64,000 nucleotides of DNA. Origin: Sphaerisporangium fuscum (GTDB taxonomy: Bacteria; Actinomycetota; Actinomycetes; Streptosporangiales; Streptosporangiaceae). The translations under genes and the position numbers were made by a program. The stretch lies in NCBI RefSeq assembly GCF_018531465.1, contig NZ_JAHDTF010000011.1:248001-312000 (forward strand), written 5' to 3'. The notes under the pieces are model-generated. The model ran no database searches and had not been told where the DNA came from. It saw only the letters and a list, made by a program, of their open reading frames with translations. Shown here in pieces: positions 7,075-14,811 of this stretch (position 1 is its first letter; every line of letters begins with the position of its first letter).

Positions 7075-9150
7075 TCAGAGGGCGGTGCAGACGGTCCCGT
7101 TCAGGGTGAAGGCCGTGGGCAGGACGTTGGGGCCGCTGTAGGCGCCGACGAAGCCGACCGAGGTGGTGCCGCCGCCGGCCGCCAGTTTCCCGTTGTCGGG
7201 GGTGCTGGTGACGGTGACCGAGGTCCCGTCCTGCGTCCAGGTGCCGCTCCAGCCGCTGCTGACGGTCTGCCAGGCGGTGGGCCAGGTGAAGTGCAGGGTC
7301 CAGCCGTCGAGGGCCGCCGGGCCGGTGTTGGTGACGTCGATCGAGCCGACGAAGCCGCTGGCCCAGTCGTTGACGTCCTTCAGGCGTACGGTGCAGGTGC
7401 TCTGGGCGGGGGTGCCGGTGGTGAAGGTCAGCGGTGGGGAGGCCCAGGAGACGGCGCCGGCGGTGTCGCGGGCGACGACGTTCACGGTGTAGCGGCTCCC
7501 GGGGGTGAGGTTGCCGACGGTGAAGGAGGTGCCGGTGGTCTCGCCGAGCTGTTCGGTGACGGCGCCGTTCTGCCGGTGGATCTCGTACTTGGCGATGGGG
7601 TGGCCGCCGGGCGTGGAGGCGGGCCAGGCGATGGTGGCGGCGCGGTCGGTGACGCCGCTCGCGGTGGGCTGCCCGGGGGCGGTGGGGGCGCCGGTGGCGG
7701 CCGAGGCGGGGTGGAGCAGGAGGGTGGTCAGCGTGTACGGCGGCAGGGTCCGGGCGGTGGCGCTGCCGCTCCGCTCGCTGGTCACCGAGGTCGCGCCGTT
7801 GGCGAAGGAGTAGACGGTGGGCGCCTCGGCGGCGGGGGTGAAGCCGGTGTAGCCGATCGTGACCGGGTGGGACGAGGCGGGGTCGCGGTTGACGAGGAGG
7901 AGCGCGAGGTCGCCGTTGGGCCGCCGGGCGGCGTGAGCGCTCACCAGGGGCTCGGAGGTGGCCGCGCGGACGAGCTGGTCGCCGGGGCGGGCGAAGGTGC
8001 TGATCATGGTGAGCGCGTAGTAGGGCGCGAACGGCGTGTTCAGCGGGGGTTCGCAGGTCTCGCCGGTGCAGGTGGCGCTGGACAGCAGCCCGAAGTCGCC
8101 GTAGTCGGTCTGCCCCTCGACGGTCGAGATCGTGCCGGCGCCGTTGTGGACGTTCCACCAGTCGACGGTGAAGACGCCGTTCTCCATCAGCCCGGCGTAG
8201 GCGTCGGCGGCGAACAGCGCGCCCGGCTGGGTGTTCGGCGCGACGCCGCTGTTGGTCTCGGTCATCGCGATGCCGATGTCCCCGGCCCGGGACCCGGCGT
8301 ACCGGGCGATCTGCCGCCGGACCAGGTAGATCATGTCGTCGATCTGGCCGGGCTTGGTGAGGACGTCGGCGACGCCGCTGTCGGCCGGGTACCAGTGCAC
8401 GATCACGAAGTCGATCTTCGACGCCGCGGCGGACAGGACGGTGTCGTTCCAGGTCGCCTGATCGCCGCCGCCGACGATGCCGTCGGGCCAGTTGGCCGGG
8501 GTGGTCAGCACGGCGCCGATCTTGATGCTAGGGTCCACGGCTTTCATCGCGTCGGCGTAGGCCACCAGGTTGCGGGCGTACTCGGCCGGGCTCTTGTCGG
8601 CGTGGTCGTCGGCCTCCCAGGCGGAGCCGTAGTGGCCGTTGCCGTAGTTCTCGTTGCCGATCTCCCAGTACTTCACGCCGTACGACTTGGTGACGTTGGC
8701 GTACCGGACCCAGTCGGCGGCCTCCTGGGGCGTGCCGGTGCCGTAGTTGGCGATGACGATCGCCTGCGCGCCGGTGCGCCTGGCCGCGCCCATGAAGGTG
8801 TCGAAGTCGGTGCCGGGGGCGACGTACCCGCCTGGCGCGGTGTGGGTCTTCCAGTGGTAGATGTCGCCGTAGGAGCCGCCCGGATAGCGCAGCATCTTCA
8901 CGCCGGCGCTCTTCAGCAGGTCGGCCGTGTCGTCGGTGCCGAGCGCGCTGTCCCAGATGGCGTGGTTGACGCCCACCGCCGTGTCGGAGACGGTGGCCAG
9001 CGCCGCCTTGGTGTCGACGGTGACCGTGACGCCCGCGGTGCCGGCGCTCGCCGCCGGAGGGTTCACCGGTGCCAGTATCGGGGTCAGGACGGCGGCGCCC
9101 AGCAGGAGGGCGGTGCGCAGCCTGGAGGCGCGGAGCCTGCTCGTGCTCAT
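7075..9150 (-). CDS. Secreted clan GH-A-type glycosidase with FN3 and CBM2 domains
   Basis: ATG 9150 is preceded by GGAGAGG and opens a signal peptide (MSTSRLRASRLRTALLLG, cleavage near ASA-GT), giving 691 residues. The catalytic region carries KYWEIGNENYGNG, with the N-E acid/base pair, and IAMTETNSG, a candidate nucleophile strand, as in alpha-L-arabinofuranosidase-like enzymes. A fibronectin type III domain follows (PGQPTASGV to LTFTTG). The C-terminus is a family 2 cellulose-binding module with paired cysteines (CTVRL...NGTVC). It probably attacks plant cell-wall arabinoxylan while bound to cellulose; the exact GH family needs a profile search. The frame is open back to 9270, but the signal peptide favours 9150. 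Confidence 0.8.
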   Translation of the reverse strand: MSTSRLRASRLRTALLLGAAVLTPILAPVNPPAASAGTAGVTVTVDTKAALATVSDTAVGVNHAIWDSALGTDDTADLLKSAGVKMLRYPGGSYGDIYHWKTHTAPGGYVAPGTDFDTFMGAARRTGAQAIVIANYGTGTPQEAADWVRYANVTKSYGVKYWEIGNENYGNGHYGSAWEADDHADKSPAEYARNLVAYADAMKAVDPSIKIGAVLTTPANWPDGIVGGGDQATWNDTVLSAAASKIDFVIVHWYPADSGVADVLTKPGQIDDMIYLVRRQIARYAGSRAGDIGIAMTETNSGVAPNTQPGALFAADAYAGLMENGVFTVDWWNVHNGAGTISTVEGQTDYGDFGLLSSATCTGETCEPPLNTPFAPYYALTMISTFARPGDQLVRAATSEPLVSAHAARRPNGDLALLLVNRDPASSHPVTIGYTGFTPAAEAPTVYSFANGATSVTSERSGSATARTLPPYTLTTLLLHPASAATGAPTAPGQPTASGVTDRAATIAWPASTPGGHPIAKYEIHRQNGAVTEQLGETTGTSFTVGNLTPGSRYTVNVVARDTAGAVSWASPPLTFTTGTPAQSTCTVRLKDVNDWASGFVGSIDVTNTGPAALDGWTLHFTWPTAWQTVSSGWSGTWTQDGTSVTVTSTPDNGKLAAGGGTTSVGFVGAYSGPNVLPTAFTLNGTVCTAL

Positions 9151-9310
9151 GAAGGTCCCTCTCCGGGAGGATCTTGATGTGCCGCGATGGTGATCGGGGT
9201 GTGCGACGTGGTCAAGCGCCCGGGCGGTGGGTGCGGCCTGAGCTGGCCCGACGACGGCGGCGGCGTGCAACTTTCAGAGCCGGGGCCCGTGGCGGGATAG
9301 CCTCGGCAGG

Positions 9311-9733
9311 GTGAAAGATGGTTCCCGTCCCCGTCGTACGGCGTCGCGTGCCGGCGCCGAGCCCTGCCCCTGCGGGCTGCCCGCCTCCTACGGCGAGTGC
9401 TGTGGCCGCTTCCACGCCGGGCAGGCCGCCCCGACGGCGGAGGCGCTCATGCGGTCGCGGTACGCGGCGTTCGCCGTGGAGGACGAGGCCTACCTGCTGC
9501 GCACCTGGCATCCCGGCACCCGGCCGCCGCGCGTGGAGTTCGAGCGGGGCATGCGGTGGACCGGTCTGGAGATCGAGGAGGTCTCCGGAGGGACCTCGTT
9601 CCACACCGCCGGCACCGTCGCCTTCCGCGCCCGCTACGCCTACCGCGGGCAGCCGGGCGAGCTGCGCGAGAAGAGCCGGTTCGAGCGGCACGAGGGCGCC
9701 TGGGTGTACGTCGACGGTGTGGTCGGCGGCTGA
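9311..9733 (+). CDS. YchJ-family SEC-C motif protein
   Basis: The 140-residue product has a SEC-C zinc motif near the N-terminus (CPCG...YGECCGRFH), then the YchJ core MRSRYAAFAVEDEAYLLRTW and a C-terminal FRARYAYRGQ...LREKSRFER segment. YchJ proteins are small cytosolic proteins of unclear role with a zinc-binding SEC-C module. The start is GTG 9311. The stop abuts the sigma-factor stop on the other strand with no gap, so the two genes converge. Confidence 0.85.
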   Translation: MKDGSRPRRTASRAGAEPCPCGLPASYGECCGRFHAGQAAPTAEALMRSRYAAFAVEDEAYLLRTWHPGTRPPRVEFERGMRWTGLEIEEVSGGTSFHTAGTVAFRARYAYRGQPGELREKSRFERHEGAWVYVDGVVGG

Positions 9734-10675
9734 TCAGCCGTCCTCGGCCTCCGGCGGATCCTGGATCCGGTGAAGTTTGTCCGGATTCGAAACGGAGTAG
9801 ATGCCCGTCACCCGCTCCCCGTCCGGGCTGAGGTCCAGGACCATGACGGCGAAGGGCGCGTCGTCGGAGAACAGCACCGCCGAGGGGTCCCCGTTGACCG
9901 TCCGGTAGCGGACCTCCAGGTCTTCCGGCGCCCGCGAGGTGACGCCGGTGATCATGCGGGCGACCTTGTCGCGGCCCCGCACGGGGCGCAGGCTCGCCCT
10001 GCGGGACTTGCCGCCGCCGTCGGTCCACATGGTGACGTCCGGCGCCAGGATCAGCATGAGGGCGTCCAGGTCCCCGCCGAGCGCCGCGGCGAGGAACCGC
10101 TCGGTGACCTCCTGCTGGACGCGCGGGTCGGCCTCGTACCGGGGACGGCGGGCGTGGACGTGCTCGCGCGCCCGGTGGCCGAGCTGCCGTACGGCCGCCG
10201 GGGTGCGGTCGAGGATGCCGGCGATCTCGGTGTGGGTGTAGGCGAACACCTCGTGCAGGACGAACACCGCCCGCTCCAGCGGAGTGAGGGTCTCCAGCAC
10301 GACCAGCAGCGCCATCGAGACCGATTCGGCGCGCAGCGCGGGCTCGGCGGAGTCGGGGGTGGTGTCGGTGAGCAGGGGTTCGGGCAGCCACGGCCCGACG
10401 TACGTCTCGCGCCGGCGGCGGATGACGGTCTGCCGGGCGAGCGCGTGGTTGACGGCGACGCGCACCAGATAGGCGCGGGGGCTGGCGACCTCCTCCGCCG
10501 GCGCCCGGTTCCTGGACGCCCACGACATCCAGGTGTCCTGCAGGACGTCCTCGGTGTCGGCCACGTTCGCGAGCAGGTTGTACACGATCGAGAACAGCAG
10601 CTCGCGATGGTCGGCGAACACCCGCGTGGCGGCGTCGTCCGCGGTGCTTCCGGTGCTTGCGGGGCTTTGGGGCAT
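9734..10675 (-). CDS. ECF41-type RNA polymerase sigma factor
   Basis: This 313-residue protein has sigma region 2 (RELLFSIVYNLLANVADTED, then VLQDTWMSW) and region 4 (LTPLERAVFVLHEVFAYTHTE), joined to a SnoaL-like C-terminal domain. That domain carries the two ECF41 hallmarks, WTDGGGK and NPDKLHRI. In characterised ECF41 proteins this domain replaces a separate anti-sigma factor and modulates activity. ECF41 genes typically control one adjacent enzyme of carboxymuconolactone-decarboxylase, oxidoreductase or epimerase type. The divergent gene at 10858 fits. ATG 10675 was chosen because region 2 begins about 23 residues later. Confidence 0.9.
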   Translation of the reverse strand: MPQSPASTGSTADDAATRVFADHRELLFSIVYNLLANVADTEDVLQDTWMSWASRNRAPAEEVASPRAYLVRVAVNHALARQTVIRRRRETYVGPWLPEPLLTDTTPDSAEPALRAESVSMALLVVLETLTPLERAVFVLHEVFAYTHTEIAGILDRTPAAVRQLGHRAREHVHARRPRYEADPRVQQEVTERFLAAALGGDLDALMLILAPDVTMWTDGGGKSRRASLRPVRGRDKVARMITGVTSRAPEDLEVRYRTVNGDPSAVLFSDDAPFAVMVLDLSPDGERVTGIYSVSNPDKLHRIQDPPEAEDG

Positions 10676-10707
10676 GAGAGGTCCTTCTGTCGGCTGCTCC
10701 CTTCCGA

Positions 10708-10734
10708 GAGGCGTGAGCCTTCCGAAGTGTGACA
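10708..10734 (-). promoter_or_regulatory. Candidate ECF41 autoregulatory promoter
   Basis: TGTCACA on the minus strand at 10734-10728 equals the -35 element I recall for ECF41 (TGTCACA-N16-CGTC). Sixteen bases on, the sequence is CCTC, one mismatch from CGTC. It lies 33 bases before the sigma start codon. Confidence 0.5.
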
Positions 10735-10777
10735 TGGGGGCGGAGAGTGTGACCTGCGTCTCAGTCGCGGTGGCCGG

Positions 10778-10804
10778 TGTCACACCCGCCGCCCGGCCCT
10801 CTTG
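10778..10804 (+). promoter_or_regulatory. Candidate ECF41 target promoter
   Basis: TGTCACA at 10778-10784 faces the oxidoreductase gene. The bases 16 positions on (CTTG) match the expected CGTC poorly. The exact -35 match and its position between the divergent genes support it. Confidence 0.4.
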
Positions 10805-10857
10805 GATGGCGACCGGGGTGCGCGGACCGCCCCCAAGGCATCGCGAGGAGTGTCGTC

Positions 10858-11730
10858 ATGATCGTTCTGGTCACCGGAGCCACCGGCACCGTCGGAAGTC
10901 GTCTCGTCCGGCGCCTGCTGGACGAGGGACACAAGGTGAGGGCCCTGACCCGGGACCCCTCCAGAGCCCACCTGCCCGCGGGCGCGGAGGTCGTCGCCGG
11001 CGATCTGACCGACGTGTCCACCCTGGCGGCGGCCTTCGACGGCGTCGCCGCCGCCCACCTGATCAACTTCGGCGGCGACTACCGGCCGCTGCCGAACGGG
11101 CCGCGGATCGCCGAGGCGGCCGTACGGGCCGGCGTCGGCAGGGTCACCCTGCTGGGCGGCTGGCAGGAGGGCACCCTCGAGCCCGCCGTCCGGGAGAGCG
11201 GACTGGAGTGGACCCACCTCAAGCCGGGCGAGTTCATGGGCAACACGCTGCACGACTGGGCCGCACGCCTCCGTGCCGAGGGCGTGATCCGGGAGCCGTA
11301 CGGCGACCGGCGGAGCGCGCCCGTGCACGAGGCCGACATCGCCGCCGTGGCGGCGGTGGCCCTGACCGAGGACGGCCACGCCGGCCGGACGTACACGATC
11401 ACCGGCCCCGAGGTGCTCACCCCGCGAGACAAGATCCGCGTCCTCGCCGAGGCGACCGGTCGCGACCTGCGGTTCGAGGAGCTCACCCCCGAGCAGACGC
11501 GCAGGCAGTGGGCCGAGGAGGGCAGGCCGCCGGAGATGCTCCTGTTCAAGGTGTTCGGCGACGATCCCGAGGTGGGACCCCGGGAGATGGTCGAGTTCCT
11601 CCTCCGGGTGTACGGCGGCGACCACGAGGCGGGCCGTACCGTGACCGGCGTCGTGGAGAAGGTGACCGGCCGCCCGGGGCTGACGTTCGGGCAGTGGGCG
11701 GCCGAGCACGCCGCCGCCTTCCGCCCCTGA
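10858..11730 (+). CDS. NmrA-like NAD(P)-binding oxidoreductase/epimerase
   Basis: ATG 10858 follows GAGGAG at optimal distance and gives 290 residues. The N-terminus MIVLVTGATGTVGSRLVRRL is a Rossmann fold with a GxxGxxG nucleotide loop. VVAGDLTD and HLKPGEFMGNTL match NmrA/atypical SDR proteins that act as NAD(P)H-dependent reductases or redox sensors. No catalytic YxxxK is evident. It is divergent from the ECF41 sigma gene and is probably its single target. Confidence 0.85.
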   Translation: MIVLVTGATGTVGSRLVRRLLDEGHKVRALTRDPSRAHLPAGAEVVAGDLTDVSTLAAAFDGVAAAHLINFGGDYRPLPNGPRIAEAAVRAGVGRVTLLGGWQEGTLEPAVRESGLEWTHLKPGEFMGNTLHDWAARLRAEGVIREPYGDRRSAPVHEADIAAVAAVALTEDGHAGRTYTITGPEVLTPRDKIRVLAEATGRDLRFEELTPEQTRRQWAEEGRPPEMLLFKVFGDDPEVGPREMVEFLLRVYGGDHEAGRTVTGVVEKVTGRPGLTFGQWAAEHAAAFRP

Positions 11731-11816
11731 GACCCGCCGCCCCCGGCCCGTACCGCTCCCACCCGGCCCGATCCTCGCGCCTCAGCCCGGCCCCCGCGCG
11801 GGTTCGCGGCCATTCC

Positions 11817-13802
11817 TCACACCCCCCTCAGGACGCGCAGGAGGTACTCCTTGCGGTCGAGGGGATTGTGGTCGGACCGGGGGCGGGACGGCGGGGGGCC
11901 GCTCACCGGCCGGTAGCGCTCGAACGCCGACTCGAGGACGCCCTCGCCGTGCGTCAGCGTGGGAAGCCGCTGCTCCAGCTCGTGCACCCGGGCGGCCGGG
12001 ATCTCGCCCTCCAGTACGCAGACCGCGCCGCGCGGCTCCACCGGGCCGGGCACGGCGCGCAGTCCCGCCAGCACGGGCAGGATCTGCCCGAGGCGCTCGG
12101 CCGGGATCTCCAGGCGGAAGCGGTGGATCGGCTCGCACACCCGCGTGCCCGCCTCGCGCAGCGCCTCCATGACGACCAGCGGGGTCAGGCCGCGGAAGTC
12201 CGTGCCGGTGCTCGACATGCTCTTGTCGAAGCCCTGGTGCGCGTGGCTCTGCCTGGGCGCGTACCCCGAGTGGGTCAGCGTCACCGTGCAGTCGACGACC
12301 TCCCAGCCGTGCAGCCCCTGCGCCAGGGTCTCCCGGACGGTGTCCTCGACGACCTTCATGAACGCGTACGGCATCGACCCGAGCTCGACCTCCAGCCGGT
12401 ACCCGACGCCGCTGCCCTCGGCCGCGGGCTCGACGCGCAGGCCGACGGTCGCGAGGAACGGGTTGCCGTCCCCCTTCATGATCTCGAAGGCCGCGCCGGT
12501 GCCCACGGGCCGTTCGACGCAGATGGTCGTCGACTCGCGGAAGGTGACGTCGATGCCGTAGTCGGCGGCGAGCGTCGCCTGGATGACCTCCTTCTGCACC
12601 TCGCCGTACAGCGAGACCGAGATCTCCTGGCGGACGTCGTCCTGACGGAGGTCGATCAGCGGATCCTGCTCGGCGAGCTGCGTGAGGGCGGTGTGCAGGG
12701 CGCCCTTGTCACCGGCACGGCACGGCACGACGACCGTCTCCAGCGACGGCGGCGAGAAATGGTGCTCCCCGGGCGTCCCCCGCGGCGTCCCCAGGGTGTC
12801 CCCGATGCGGACGTCCGCCAGCCCCCACACCTTGCCGATACGGCCGGCGGTGACGGACGGGCGGCGCGCCACCGAACCGGCGTCGAAGACGCCGATCGCG
12901 GTGACCTTGGCCTCGTCGCCGCCGCCGAACCGCGGCTTGTCGCGGGTCCGCAGGGTGCCGGAGAACAGGCGGACGTAGGCGATCTTCTCGCCCGCGGGGC
13001 CGCGTTCCACCTTGAACACCGTGCCGGAGAGCGGCCCCCCGGCGTCGCCCTCGGCGGCGGGCAGCAGCTCGCGGATGCCGCGGATGAGGGCGTCGACGCC
13101 GGCCCCGGTGATGGCCGACCCGGAGAACACCGGGTGCACCAGGGCCTGCCCGCTCTGCGCGGCCAGCGCGCGGCGCAGCCGTCCGTACGACACGCTCGCC
13201 TCGTCGCCGACGTACGCCGCCAGCAGCCCCTCGTCGTGCTCGGCGAGCACGTCGGCCAGGCGCGTGACGAACCCGTGGTCGCGTTCGGTGTACGGGACGA
13301 AGCGGGCGTCGCGGGTGCCGGGCCCGCGGGCGGAGCCCATGGCGACGACGGCCGGGGTCAGCTTCGCGGCGATGTCCCGCAGCACGTCCTCGGGGCGGGC
13401 GCCGCCGCGGTCGAGCTTGTTGACGAAGATGAGCGTCGGGATGCGCAGCCGTCGCAGCGTCCGCATCAGGACGCGGGTCTGCGCCTGGACCCCCTCGACG
13501 GCGGAGACCACCAGCACCGCTCCGTCGAGCACGCCGAGCACCCGCTCCACCTCGGCGATGAAGTCGGGGTGGCCGGGAGTGTCGATCAGGTTGACCGTGA
13601 CGTCGCCGAGGGTGAACGACACGACCGCCGACTTGATGGTGATGCCGCGCTGCCGTTCCAGCGCCAGGGAGTCGGTCGTGGTGCTGCCGTCGTCGACGCT
13701 GCCGACCTCGTCGATCACACCGGCGGCGAACAGCAGCCGCTCGGTGAGGCTTGTCTTACCGGCGTCTACATGAGCCAGGATCCCCAGGTTGAGAGTTCGC
13801 AC
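11817..13802 (-). CDS. Ribosomal protection GTPase (Tet(M)/OtrA-like)
   Basis: This 661-residue EF-G-like translation factor has G1 AHVDAGKTSLT, a G2 threonine in QRGITIKSA, G3 DTPGHPDF and G4 NKLD. EF-G domains II, IV and V follow. Domain IV carries the Tet-type loop region (SGYAPRQSHAHQGF), where Tet(M)/OtrA proteins differ from EF-G. Such proteins displace tetracycline from the ribosome; the stand-alone chromosomal gene most resembles OtrA-like actinomycete forms. GTG 13802 is used because an in-frame TGA lies three codons upstream. A short upstream frame with a perfect SD overlaps the start. Actual resistance is not shown by sequence. Confidence 0.88.
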   Translation of the reverse strand: MRTLNLGILAHVDAGKTSLTERLLFAAGVIDEVGSVDDGSTTTDSLALERQRGITIKSAVVSFTLGDVTVNLIDTPGHPDFIAEVERVLGVLDGAVLVVSAVEGVQAQTRVLMRTLRRLRIPTLIFVNKLDRGGARPEDVLRDIAAKLTPAVVAMGSARGPGTRDARFVPYTERDHGFVTRLADVLAEHDEGLLAAYVGDEASVSYGRLRRALAAQSGQALVHPVFSGSAITGAGVDALIRGIRELLPAAEGDAGGPLSGTVFKVERGPAGEKIAYVRLFSGTLRTRDKPRFGGGDEAKVTAIGVFDAGSVARRPSVTAGRIGKVWGLADVRIGDTLGTPRGTPGEHHFSPPSLETVVVPCRAGDKGALHTALTQLAEQDPLIDLRQDDVRQEISVSLYGEVQKEVIQATLAADYGIDVTFRESTTICVERPVGTGAAFEIMKGDGNPFLATVGLRVEPAAEGSGVGYRLEVELGSMPYAFMKVVEDTVRETLAQGLHGWEVVDCTVTLTHSGYAPRQSHAHQGFDKSMSSTGTDFRGLTPLVVMEALREAGTRVCEPIHRFRLEIPAERLGQILPVLAGLRAVPGPVEPRGAVCVLEGEIPAARVHELEQRLPTLTHGEGVLESAFERYRPVSGPPPSRPRSDHNPLDRKEYLLRVLRGV

Positions 13803-13867
13803 GAAGCGTCATGTCCTTGTCGTGGGCGGAGGATTGCTTCCAGTGGGGACATGAACGCAGTGCGCAT
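13766..13867 (-). CDS. Possible 33-aa leader peptide of the Tet-like gene
   Basis: ATG 13867 lies five bases behind AGGAGG, a far better ribosome site than that of the main gene. It encodes MRTAFMSPLEAILRPRQGHD plus 13 residues, ending at a TAG inside the main coding sequence in another frame. Translation of it would run through the main GTG start. Ribosome-dependent leaders are known for tet(M)-type and other ribosome-targeted resistance genes, so a coupling or attenuation role is plausible. It could also be coincidental. Confidence 0.4.
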   Translation of the reverse strand: MRTAFMSPLEAILRPRQGHDASCELSTWGSWLM

Positions 13868-13900
13868 TTCTCCTCCTAGCTCGATCGGCTGCCGGCGACA

Positions 13901-13929
13901 ATTACAACAACCGGCCCCCCGCCCCACAA
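13901..13929 (-). promoter_or_regulatory. Predicted promoter of the Tet-like gene
   Basis: On the minus strand TTGTGG (13929-13924) and TGTAAT (13906-13901) are 17 bases apart, a good housekeeping -35/-10 pair. An A/T-rich patch (GATAAATGAG) directly precedes the -35, the arrangement seen at WhiB7-dependent resistance promoters. The WhiB7 link is inference. Confidence 0.5.
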
Positions 13930-14009
13930 CTCATTTATCCGGCTGTCGAGAACTGTTGTGGCTGGTCAGAGGCAGGGAGGCCGGCGGTGGTCTCTCGTCT
14001 CCGCCCGTG

Positions 14010-14555
14010 TCAGCGGGTCGAGCAGCTCGGCGTCCACCTGATGATCGGCTGGCTCTGGTACAGGCCCGTGCCGTTCCTCTCCTCCACGTGGCCGTCGGCG
14101 TACCGCGAGGTCACCTTGATGCCCACCGGCTGGGTGGTGTACGTGATCAGCGCCGCCCGGTCGGGCCCGGCCGGCAGCCAGTAGGTGCAGTAGCCGAGCC
14201 ACTCCCTCGCCGTGGACTCACCGTGGAAGCCCCGGCGCACCTCGCCCTTGATGGTCTGCGTCGTCTGCTCGTCCAGGCCGTCCAGCGAGCCGAGAGTGAC
14301 GTCGCTGCTGAGGTAGTGGCAGACCTGGTAGTTGCCCCGCTCACGCTCGGGGGAGCCCGGCGCGGCGACCCCCCAGACCTCGGTGCTCGCGCAGCCGCTC
14401 GACAGGGTGCTCTTGGTGGTGCCCCAGGTGTACTGGACGCTCGTCGAGACGGGCGCCTCGTCCGCCCGCGCGGCGCCCGCGGTCACCCCGGTCGCTCCGG
14501 CGCTGACGACGGCGGCGACGGCGAGACCGACCGCACGGGACTTCATCGACGTCAT
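14010..14555 (-). CDS. Secreted protein of unknown function
   Basis: The 181-residue product begins with a signal peptide (MTSMKSRAVGLAVAAVVSAG) with likely cleavage after ARA. The mature part contains four or more cysteines, consistent with extracellular disulphides, and has Trp/Tyr-rich strands (YCTYWLPAG, LITYTTQPVGIKVTSRYADG). I recognise no family. The start could be M1 or M4. It is divergently arranged from the YVTN protein gene at 14812. Confidence 0.65.
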   Translation of the reverse strand: MTSMKSRAVGLAVAAVVSAGATGVTAGAARADEAPVSTSVQYTWGTTKSTLSSGCASTEVWGVAAPGSPERERGNYQVCHYLSSDVTLGSLDGLDEQTTQTIKGEVRRGFHGESTAREWLGYCTYWLPAGPDRAALITYTTQPVGIKVTSRYADGHVEERNGTGLYQSQPIIRWTPSCSTR

Positions 14556-14657
14556 GGTGTGTCTCCTTCACGAATCCGAACTTCTTCGGGCGTCCGCCCG
14601 GACACCCGTAGAGAAGGTAAGAACCACCGCTTGGCACGAAGTTAAGGAGCGTTAGCG

Positions 14658-14678
14658 GCCCGCTTGGGGCGGGCTTCT
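14658..14678. terminator. Small GC hairpin between divergent genes
   Basis: GCCCGC and GCGGGC enclose TTGGG and are followed by TTCT. It resembles a short intrinsic terminator but lies between two divergent promoters, so its role is unclear. Confidence 0.3.
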
Positions 14679-14811
14679 GCGGAGGGCGCCGCGTGTTGTC
14701 GGTCGGCGACAGTCGGGGTGGGGAACGTTGGCGGTCGGCTTCTTGGCCGGTGGGGGGCGGGTTTCCCAGACTTGACGCAGCTCACCGGCCGACCAGACAG
14801 GAGCGGGAAAC

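Noticed and set aside
7291..9177. 628-codon plus-strand open frame
   Set aside because: Gly/Val-rich shadow of the CBM2 glycosidase with no domain character.
10533..14645. Very long plus-strand open frame of 1370 codons
   Set aside because: It is antisense to the Tet-like GTPase and its neighbours and reads as low-complexity Arg/Gly/Ala sequence, typical of a shadow frame in high-GC DNA.
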